Shown piece after piece: positions 51,766 through 60,635 of a stretch of DNA of 64,000 bases. Under the pieces are notes generated by a model. The model had not been told where the DNA came from. It saw only the letters and a program-made list of their open reading frames with translations, and searched no databases. The position numbers and the translations under genes were made by a program. Each line of letters starts with the position of its first letter. Position 1 is the first letter of the stretch. Origin of the DNA: Bidens hawaiensis (lineage: Eukaryota > Streptophyta > Magnoliopsida > Asterales > Asteraceae). Location: NCBI GenBank assembly GCA_021521415.1, contig JAIQDT010003016.1:124001-188000 (forward strand), written 5' to 3'.

Positions 51766-52874
51766 GTCAGCGACCACCACCTCCTCCACCCACCATACCA
51801 CTCTACCACCATCATCGTTAATCACCATCACCACCTCACTATCACCACCGTCGTCCATCCTCAATTATCACCACCGTCCTCCACTCACCTACACTAATCA
51901 CCCTCCGTCCATCACCCACCATCACCCCCGTTACGGACCACCACCACTATCACCCCGCCACAGTTACCGTCCATCTCCACCACCACAACCAGTCATCACC
52001 ACTGTCCACCACCTCCTCCCCGTCACGGTACACCACCACCAAACCACCACCATCTACACCCACTCCCGCCGGCCACCACGTCGCTGCTGTCCACCAACAT
52101 CTCCTATTTTATTATTACTTTATTCCGATCCGATAGTGAAGTACGAGTGTTATTACTTTATTATTTCGAAAATTGGATTGCATTTAATCGGTGTGGAATG
52201 TTGAAACCTTGCGGGTGGTTATTACCAGGTTATTGTTGGGGTAGTTTGTTTGGTTTTAATTCAAGTTTAGATGATTTGAAAATTTGCGGGATTGTCGGGT
52301 TGGTTTGGTTGTTTGTTTGAAAATTTGGTTGCCAGGTTAATTGGGGGTTATTAGTTGTTTATTGAATGTCAGGTCTTGTTAAACGTAATGGTGTGATGAA
52401 TCGGGTTTTTGAAGTTCAAAAGTTAAAATCATTATTTTATTATTAAATTAATGGTAGTGAATGTTCGATATTAAACGATCTTTTTGAACTTGAATTGAGA
52501 ATAATTTATTAATATTTTATTAATGTGTTATTCTAAACCCGATTTGTCACTAAATCCATTTATTTTACCGGAAAATTAATTGTTTGGTTTGCACGTTCTT
52601 GAGATAGTCTGTCAGTTTGTTTATTTTGTTGTGTCAATTTACTGAGATAGTCGTCAGTTTATTAATGGTTGAGTCAAGTCTGTTTGTGAGTTAGTTAATC
52701 GAGTGTGGGGATGCTTTGTTAGTTTGAAATTAGTTTGGTTTTGACTTGAAAATTGATCGTACCCTTTTTCGGGATAATCTGGTTTTTAGAAATACGTGCA
52801 GGGTGTCCTCGAATTTTTTGTCTTTATTTATTTTTATTTTATTATTTTATTATTTTTTAATATTATTTTATTAT

Positions 52875-54033
52875 ATGTGGGACGACCACGACCGAAATGC
52901 TATACGGTCGTCACCACAGTTTGACATATCTAAGAGACACGAGGGCGCAGGCCGCCGTGGCCCCTTTGCAACTCCTCGGGGAGATCCCGAGCCGCATCGC
53001 CCTATTCAGCATAGGCTGCCTCGAGTCATACATTATGATGGTCAGGAGTTACCGATTACTCCTGACATCGACCTGGAGGAGATCATGGGTGATGGACGCC
53101 ACACATATCACTAGGTGCTGAGATTCAGGATCATGACCGACGAGTATACGAGGATGGGCAGGATTCGGGAGATGCAACTTTTGCGTCACCGTTCATTTGT
53201 TTGGATGCTGATGCGGGATTTAGGCATCGACGTTCAGGTACGTCGTTATTTATCAGATCAGTGGACAGAGGTACATGTGTGTGACTCGATTCCTTATGTC
53301 GAGCTCACACGTGAGTTTTATTCGACTTTTTTTTTCGTCCACCGATTTTCATGAGCCACATGCGGTGTCATTCTCGCTGGGACGGAATCTGTATGAGATG
53401 TTCGTCCCTGACTTCGCTGTGGCCACTGGATTTTATACGGCCGAGCAGGTTCAGGATCCTGACTTCCTGTAGAGCTTTCGTGGCTACACGCAACATGCTC
53501 AGCGGACCCGTGAGCACTGGCTCACGAAGAACCAGCTCGGCCAGTTTTGGGCAGAGATCGCCGACGGGGTCCACTCCAGCACTGTTGTGGAGTTGTCCAT
53601 CAGGAACCCTGTCCATCGCTACATTCACAGGATCGTTGCTTGTACTATCGTGGGACGACATTCGGGCTCGAGTAGTGCAGCAACCTTGATCTACTGTGTC
53701 TTCTTTCCATCATTGTCCGCCGAGAGCCCAATGTAGCGATGCTCCTGCTCTTGTCGTTCGCACGAGGTCGTAGCCTACATGGATCCTCGGCACGCTTATC
53801 ATTAGGGCCGTATATCACAAGGATTTCCGAGTGACTCGGTGTGTTCGATCGTTATCCGGTTGGGTTCTTTACTCAAGGGCCAGCTACTAGGGCCTTTGGA
53901 TTGGATGAGGCTCGTCGGGCTGGGATCGTCGAGATGTATGATCCACCGAGGCTCATCCCTGTCAGAGAGGGACCACAGGTACCACGGCCTGCAGGATAAG
54001 CTGATGCCGCATCACTACAGATGGGGATTCTGA
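52875..54033 (+). pseudogene. Athila 3' (env-position) ORF, broken
   Basis: ATG 52875 opens MWDDHDRNAIRSSPQF; a TAG at 53112-53114 is followed by the same frame (RFRIMTDEYTRMGRIREMQLL, YVELTREFYSTF). A shift near 53345 leads to DFAVATGFYTAEQVQDPDF and then IRNPVHRYIHRIVACTIVG, with further stops. The blocks 'LTREFYSTF', 'DFAVATGFYT' and 'IR.P..RYIHR' follow the putative plant transposon protein found downstream of pol in Athila elements. Its role is unknown; the position is that of a retroviral envelope gene, but no membrane anchor or signal peptide is visible here. Confidence 0.7.
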
Positions 54034-54427
54034 CACACAAGCAGCTTGCACCGATCCCACACGGTATGCGCCCTCAGCAGCAACATCCGTTGAGGCAGGC
54101 ATCATCGTCATCATCACAGCCACCACCGCAGTCGCAGCAGGTTACACTTGATATGCTTTTTCAGCAGCAGCGATAGATACTGGGGGAGGTTCGGGCCGAG
54201 AGGGAGGAGGCTCGAGCTCATCGACAGGAGACGCGAACCCACCTGGCCCGCCATGATGATTATTTTAGATTATTGTTTGTTACTTCGCAGGTACCGCTCC
54301 CATCTTCATTGACTATCACAGCGGAGCAGCATGTGGACCCGCATGATGGTGCAGATGATACCCCGCGCAGCACAGTAGATTTTGGTTACCTTTTTTGCTT
54401 TATTTTGTTTTTATTCTCATGGTCTGT

Positions 54428-54477
<50 letters not shown>

Positions 54478-54589
54478 TTGGGAATATTGTATGAGTAACT
54501 GGTTAGGCTTATATGTATTTATATCTTTTGATGTCTGCTGTGTTTTATTTATTTGTATATTATGTTGTAACCGAACTTTGTGTATGTTG
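54034..54589 (+). other. Tail of the env-position region and (ATA)n/(ATT)n repeat
   Basis: Gln/Arg-rich remnants of the ORF (QQQHPLRQASSSS-like words, with many stops) run to about 54370. A (ATA)7 run meets (ATT)9 at about 54429-54477, an A/T hairpin. Nothing else. Confidence 0.5.
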
Positions 54590-55191
54590 TTCACTGTAAC
54601 ATCCCCAAAATTTCGATGCAAATTTAACAACTTAGAAAAGTTGAGGGATCAAAAATAATCTCAAGATAAATAATGAGAAAATATTAAATAAAGAAATATA
54701 AGAAAAATAAGGAAACAAAAATATTTCCTAAAGCTAAGTATTCTTACATGGAGGAAATAAGTAAAGAGAAAACTCCATCCCACATTGGAAGATGTAAGAA
54801 AGTGGAAGCATTCCACCAAGGTATAAATAAGGAAGATAGAATCCATCCCACATGGAAAGTGGTAAATAAATGGAAGCTCTTTATAAGGAAGAGACTTTCC
54901 ATAGTAATATTCTTTTATGAATATCATGCACCAAGTGGTCCTAGCGGAAGGTGCGTAGCACCCGACGCGCACGGGCTCAGGCTTGGGCGAGGACGATGGC
55001 GATGGCGAAGGCGACGGCGACGTCGACGGCGAAGGGCGTTGGGCGCAATGTGGCGCTTTGATGGCGCACTTTGCACTTCGCACGCTCGCAACGCCGCGAG
55101 CCGCCTTAGTATTTTAAAACAACGGGAATTAGACAAGAAGTGACAAGTTACTAAAGTACAGGGACTGAAAATGAAAAATAATTTCCAGAGA

Positions 55192-55395
55192 CCCATCGCG
55201 CTACGCGATGAGTCCAAGAAGACGGCCATCGCGTACCGCGATGGGCCGTGATGACGCAACATACACGTGTCACACTTTGGTGACACGTGGCAGCATACCA
55301 GGACACGTGGCAGAATGTGTCAGACTACGTGTCGACACGTGTCGGTAGCGGTACGCGAGAAATCCAGGAAGAGGACCCATCGCGTACCGCGATGG
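55192..55395 (+). promoter_or_regulatory. U3 module: three CCATCGCG palindromes and four G-boxes
   Basis: Palindromes CCATCGCG-NNN-CGCGATGG lie at 55193-55210 (right arm imperfect), 55226-55244 (perfect) and 55377-55395 (perfect). Between the second and third lie CACGTG hexamers at 55264, 55284, 55304 and 55336; the first three are exactly 20 bases apart. CACGTG is the G-box bound by plant bZIP and bHLH factors, so light or abscisic-acid response is possible (inference). Confidence 0.8.
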
Positions 55396-55409
55396 GATCC
55401 AATTTCAGC

Positions 55410-55417
55410 TATAAATA
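55410..55417 (+). promoter_or_regulatory. TATA box of the nested Gypsy 5' LTR
   Basis: TATAAATA, 15 bases after the last palindrome. A CT-rich stretch that could hold the start site follows at about 55450-55480. Confidence 0.8.
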
Positions 55418-56663
55418 GGAGGGGGTCACGACATTTCTCACTCATACCTCTCCACTCTCTCTCTAAAATTTCACACTCTCTACCTCGGTTTGCGTGCCGA
55501 ACACCGTTTTACGTGCCACCTACCCGACAAATGTTATCTCAAAATCTATGCCAAAAACCCGGTGTTTTCCTCAAAGTGCGTGCCACCCAAAAGTAGCCCG
55601 ACAATCCATCTCGAAGCACGTGCACGACCCGACGACACCTACACACTGCCTCGATTTGCGTGCCAAGAATGGTGGATCAAGAACGCCTCGATAAACGTGC
55701 GTATAGAGTAGAAGTGCTGCCCATATAAACTTAGGAATATCTAACTCCGAATACCCGTTCGAGGTAAGGGGTTCTGCCTAAGTTATTATTTTATTATTAT
55801 AAATGGCTTATGCCCATAGTAGAAGTTATAGCCGAACCTTGATTACGATTAAGTAGTATCAATGTTGTAAAAGTAGGTCTACAAGGTCGAGTACTCTCTG
55901 AGTACTCGCTACAAGGTATGGTGCCGAGGGGAGTTTCTTTAACTCCGCCTATTTACTAAAAATTGGTCAAAGGTGGTCAACATTAGCTTGAATCATATCT
56001 AGTCGGTTAACTTGGGTCTATTTTGACTTAAAAAATACAACAAAATTCATATTTCTATAATATTAAAGAACAAATATCATTATTTTTAATTAATGATTAA
56101 CATTTTTTAGAATAATATAGTGTTTAAAAATGTATTTCTTTTATTTACATTTTTTAGAATAATATAGCTTTATGAGAAATGATTTGTGTATATAATTAAT
56201 TGTACAAGGTACTTAGGGTAATTTGAACCCAATTTAGTTGGGTGCCTAATGAGTAGTCACAAAGGTATTATTGTTGGTTTCACAAAGGTATTGAAAAGAG
56301 ATTTTAGAATCAGCATTATTCACCAGCTTTGTGCTGACGTATTTTCCCACCCATGTTACAGGGAAACAAGAAAGGTTAGAACATACAAGCAAGAAGGAAT
56401 AGAAGATTGGAGTTATTGTCATTAGATGCTATCTGATGGCTCAGATATTGTATTTCAAAATATTACAAAAAGAGTTATGTTTTCTAAAGAAATGTATTGT
56501 AAACGATGGACGAGTATTTAAACCCGACTTTTTAATAAATTTTCAAAGTAATAATATTTTATTAAAGACTTCCGCTGAAATAAAACCCGTAACTCTGATT
56601 TATTTACAAAACAGGTACCAACTTGTGGTCACACGCCTAGGCCCTAAAGTGGGGTGTGATAGG

Positions 56664-56677
56664 TTGGTATCTGAGCC
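56664..56677 (+). other. Primer binding site of the nested Gypsy element
   Basis: TTGGTATCTGAGCC, two bases after the 5' LTR, matches the Met-tRNA type site with one or two changes. Confidence 0.75.
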
Positions 56678-56880
56678 ATCAATCTTAGCGAATTAGGTAT
56701 TTGATTATACCTAGGCTTTGATTAAGGATAAGTTTTGAAAACTTATTATATTGATTTTGATTCAAGCAACATAGATACTTAGTTGAAAAGTATCTAGAAA
56801 TCATTCAAAACTTAATACGGATAAGATATAACAAATAAGATAGGAACGTCTACCTATCCCTAAAATTAAACCTTGCGCAG

Positions 56881-57312
56881 ATGTCCGATCGTCAATCTAG
56901 CGAAGAATCCGTTAAGCTTCGATTTGGTAAAGGAAAAGGATTTATGGGAACGTCTTTTCTTCCAATTCCTATATCTAGCGATGAAAGTATATGTCAAACA
57001 AAAATAGAGGAAGATTCAGATTCCTATGATTTTGACATTCCGCTAGCTCAAATAATTCTAAATCAAAACACATATGGAGCAGGATCAAGTAGATCCAAGA
57101 AACCAATTATGACAAAGGGAAAAGAAGTAATAAATTATCCGGAAAAATATATTCGAGAGCATGAATATTTTCTGGCAACTCAAGATCCTTACCTTTCTCA
57201 CACTCAAAATAAAGAAACAATGAAAGAGATGGAAGTAGAAGAAAAAGAAAAGGAGACTAATATCAAGAAATATAACAAGATTAAGAAATTAGTCATTCGC
57301 TGGAAGAAATAG
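56881..57312 (+). CDS. Pre-gag ORF of the nested Gypsy element (143 aa)
   Basis: An intact ORF between the primer site and gag. The N-terminal part is Ser/Glu-rich (MSDRQSSEESVKLRFGKGKG), followed by an acidic patch (EEDSDSYDFDIP) and a long Glu/Lys-rich helical tail likely to form a coiled coil (about residues 108-143). No zinc knuckle or catalytic motif is visible. It is in a different ORF from gag, 129 bases upstream. I do not recognise the family; it may be an accessory structural protein or an N-terminal gag piece separated by mutation. Confidence 0.45.
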   Translation: MSDRQSSEESVKLRFGKGKGFMGTSFLPIPISSDESICQTKIEEDSDSYDFDIPLAQIILNQNTYGAGSSRSKKPIMTKGKEVINYPEKYIREHEYFLATQDPYLSHTQNKETMKEMEVEEKEKETNIKKYNKIKKLVIRWKK

Positions 57313-57441
57313 AAACTTAGTAATTATAGAGAATATAATTATAACAAATAAAATGCACTTTTATAACTATAATAAGATGAATAAAAGACATGTTTTGAAT
57401 TCTTCGAATATTGAACTTATCTTTTAAAATTTTATTGTAGT

Positions 57442-58068
57442 ATGTCAAGAGAAGAAAGTGCAAATTCTCACAACAGTCCTCCCAAGAAAACTGTGAATGA
57501 AGAAAACATTAAGAATAAAGATAAGGATAATGAAATTCTCGCCCAATATAAAGAAGAAATTCAAAAGATGATTAAGGAAGCTATGAAGAACTTTTCTACA
57601 AGTCAAAGTCAACCAAAATCCAACAAGAAAAGTAAAAGTAAATCTAGAAAGGAAGAAGCTTATGATAGCTCTACGTCTGATAAATTAAAGAATAAGAAAC
57701 GAAAGAAACTCAAAATCGGTGGATGTTCGTTCAAAGACTTCAAGTATTATGGACCAAAGGAGTTTCACGGAGATAAAGAAGCCATCACAACCGTGAGGTG
57801 GCTTGAGGAGATGGAAACAATAGTGATAACAAGTAAGTGTACTGATGAAGAGAAGATTCAGTATTCCGCCTTAATGTTTAAAGGAGAGGTGCATGAATGG
57901 TGGAATGCTCTGTTGATGAGCAAAGGGAGAGAAGTGATGTATAACTTAAGTTGGCAAACATTCAAAGGTCTAATATTAAAGAAATTTTGCCCAACTCATG
58001 AAATGGATCGAATTCAAACCGAGTTATGGAATCACAAGGTTATTGGCACAAATCTTAGGGAATATAAC
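57442..58068 (+). pseudogene. Gag of the nested Gypsy element, N-terminal part
   Basis: 209 codons from ATG 57442: a Lys/Ser-rich N-terminus with a charged helix, then the retrotransposon gag core (KEFHGDKEAITTVRWLEEME, EEKIQYSALMFKGEVHEWWNAL, SWQTFKGLILKKFCP). The frame ends at the insertion in codon-complete form (Glu-Tyr-Asn). It resumes at 59306 in the same frame, so the gag was intact when the solo LTR's parent element inserted. Confidence 0.85.
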
Positions 58069-59300
58069 TGTCAGGTCCCCGATTTCAGCTGGATCTTACT
58101 CAAATCATGCCATAACTCACACAAATAGATGTGTCGACAAGGGAGTTGATGACGGGTTGCTATATTTAAAGATTACCATTTGTTAAAGGCGGAATCAATA
58201 ACAAACATATGGTTGCTTAATCAGTATTCAAAGGTAACCAACACAAGACAAGATTTACTCAAAAGATTTCCATTTATATAATATAAATCATACAAAGTGG
58301 ATAATCGATTTAGGGTTTCTTGAAGGAAGGTTTTATCCGTACTATACTAAGACAGCCGTCACACACAATATTCTTTCTTAATTAATGTGTCTGTCTGCCT
58401 TGTGTGTGCTGTCCTCAGGTGTGCCCTAGTTATTCCTTTTATAGGCCTGACACCTGTGGACAGCTGTCATTCCTTCTAGAAGACCCTAAACGTAAATACA
58501 TATTCAAATTACATATTCAGAAATATTCTAAGTGTAAAACAAGTCTTCCAAGTCGGCTTTGCATCAATCTTGTCTTTCCGAGTATGCTCTGCCATCCTTT
58601 AGGACTTGGTAATATAGAAGTGTGCTCAGAATCAGTTTCCGGGTAGACTTTACTTGAAGTGTATTTTACCAAGTAAAATACTCACCGGGTAGACTTCAAT
58701 CTTCTTGACTTTGCCAGACTTTGCCCGACAAACCCTTACGAGCAACCTTGTTCTTCAATGGTCCCTTCAACCCTTTGCTAGAGAATAGATTATTAGCAAA
58801 GTGTGCTTGGTAGCACTGTTCCTTGCTTAAGTTGAACCTTGCCCGATGATACTTGAGATATATCATAAAATTATCAAGCTTACTTGGACCATACTTATTA
58901 ATGAATACCTTACCCGGTCTTCCAATCACTTGGCTTCATGAGCTTGGTTAGCCAAAAAGCTTAATCGGGAGTGAACTTAACTTGGCTTTGAAGAACAAAC
59001 CTGCTTGATAAAGTGATCCTTGCCCGGACTTGCATACACTAGTGAACCATTCCCGGGAATACACTAATTTGCAAACCCTGCTCGGATATTCACTAAAGAA
59101 GACTTAGAGAAGATAACCCTGCCCGATAGACAAAATATCGTACCCGGCTAAGTAAAAGCTTGCTCGGAAGTCTAAGGTGTGTCTAGATCTATACTTAGCG
59201 AATTCTGAGGAGGTTGAGAAGATTCCAATCTGCCATATGTCTCATTAGAACAAATATTTGTCTCACAATCTCCCCCTTAGGTCAATTGTTTGACTCAACA
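58069..59300 (-). repeat. Solo LTR (1232 bp) inserted in gag
   Basis: On the minus strand it starts TGTTGAGTC and ends GACCTGACA. ATAAC is duplicated exactly at 58064-58068 and 59301-59305. A TATA box CTATAAAAGG lies on the minus strand at about 58445-58434, setting the orientation. U3 carries ten or more GCCCGG/CCCGA/CTCGGA-type words. No coding region, so it is a solo LTR left by recombination. It is probably of Copia type, to judge from AAGGGGGAG and size (inference). Confidence 0.88.
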
Positions 59301-59305
59301 ATAAC

Positions 59306-59764
59306 ACTAAATTCCTAGAGTACTGCCGATTGGTTCCACATTTAGTAACTCCGGAATATAATAAAGTAACTCGTTATATATATGGGTTACCAAGAGAAAT
59401 AAGAGACATGGTACGATCCCAAATGCCAGAAACAGTTGATTCGGCTATGGAATTGGCCGGATACTTAATCAACAGTATGATAAGGAATCAAGAAGAAGAA
59501 AAGATAAAAGATAGAGAGACTAAGAAACCAAAAGATTCCGAAAAGATAGGAAAAGAAGAAAGTACTCCCAAGTCAGCTTGTAAGACTTGTGGAAGAAAAC
59601 ATACTGGAAAGTGTCGACTAGAAAATTCAAACAATTGTGCATACTGCAAGAGAGAAGGACACACAATAGATGAATGTCGTAAGAAGCTAGGAGTATGTTT
59701 TACGTGTGGAGAAATGGGTCACTTTAAGACTGAATGCCCGAAAAGAAAAGCTAATCAAGATTAA
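59306..59764 (+). pseudogene. Gag of the nested Gypsy element, C-terminal part
   Basis: It continues the gag frame after the insertion (TKFLEYCRLVPHLVTPEYNK, then YIYGLPREIRDMVRSQMP), a basic linker, and two CCHC knuckles in a row: CAYCKREGHTIDEC and CFTCGEMGHFKTEC, with a preceding CKTCGRKHTGKC that could be a third. It ends with a natural stop at 59762-59764. The joined protein would be 361 residues. The knuckles would bind element RNA. Confidence 0.88.
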
Positions 59765-60621
59765 TGAATGACAAGATCATATCAAAGAAATGTCAAGATA
59801 GATTAGCTAACTTTTATATATTAATTGTAACTCGTTCTTAAACGAGAAGTTTTGTAATCAAAGAAGGGTATTTAAGTCCCTAAGTTATAAATAAAATATT
59901 AGCATATAGATCTTGTTAATACACAAGAATTCTTATATTCGTTACCTTTAAAGAACAAACAAGAGGTTCAAATGTTGAAAAGTTCAATCGAAACTTAGAA
60001 CAAATAAACGTTAAGGAAACTTATCATCTAGGAAGATGATATATCAACATTAGATGATCGAAAGAAGTTCGTTATTGACCATAAGACATTTAAGCAATAC
60101 AACTGATGAAATATTACTACCTACCTAGTAAGGTTGATCAAGAAGTCAAAGAAAAAGAACTCGAAGATATTCAAGAAATACAATCGTTAAGTATAACAAA
60201 TGTGATTAAAATCAAAAGTACAGGGGTACTGTTAGAATACAGAGAATATCATTGATCAAGATCAAGTATAGAATGGATTCGATAGACTGAATCTAAACAA
60301 CAACATAGTAGAATAGATTCGACAGATTTAATCGAAACAACAATGTAGTTAAAATCAGTAAACGTTTAGAATACATAACGGTAAGGTAAATAGGTAAACA
60401 CAACTGATCAATGTGTTTAGCAATTAATATTTACTAATGATATTCTGAATTATGGACTCGTTACATCATTCGAGGATGTAAGTTAACAACAAAAAGAGAC
60501 CATAGTCATTCTGCATACAGATTGCAACAACAAGAATCCGATTAGATAGAATCTAATCAACAATAGAAAAGTAAGAACCATTCACTCTTAAACCAACGAA
60601 TCTCGAGGACGAGATTCATTC
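59765..60621 (+). other. Noncoding remainder where pol would be
   Basis: 857 bases, A-rich, with no protease, RT or integrase motif in any frame. Phrases such as GAATAGATTCGACAGA and GAATGGATTCGATAGA recur near 60270 and 60310. It ends in CTCGAGGACGAGATTC, a phrase common at the 3' end of plant Gypsy pol regions. Confidence 0.6.
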
Positions 60622-60635
60622 CAAGGTGGGGAGGA
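60622..60635 (+). other. Polypurine tract of the nested Gypsy element
   Basis: CAAGGTGGGGAGGA directly precedes the TG of the 3' LTR. Confidence 0.85.

Larger units (their letters stand above)
51065..52874 (+). other. Noncoding stretch between pol and the env-position ORF
   Basis: It begins soon after with CCAAGTGTGGGGAAGC, a phrase typical of the Athila internal region. It contains palindromes (51465-51650), a (TTC)25 run (51691-51765) and a C/A-rich stretch of ACCACC words to about 52080. A second GAGTGTGGGGATGC occurs near 52700. No gene. Confidence 0.6.
54595..56661 (+). repeat. 5' LTR of the nested Gypsy element (2067 bp)
   Basis: It matches the 3' LTR along most of its length, except a block at 55860-56165 that is unrelated to the corresponding 499 bases of the 3' LTR. 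U3 contains palindromes, G-boxes and a TATA box at 55410. Confidence 0.88.

Noticed and set aside
51595..51897. Open frames of poly-Phe, poly-Lys and poly-Glu
   Set aside because: They are three readings of the (TTC)25 microsatellite and not genes.
54661..55286. Arg-rich and Ser/Pro-rich frames around the CGACGG-rich patch of the 5' LTR (and the same near 60817-61307)
   Set aside because: Low-complexity GC-rich U3 DNA read in several frames; the same artefact occurs in both LTRs.
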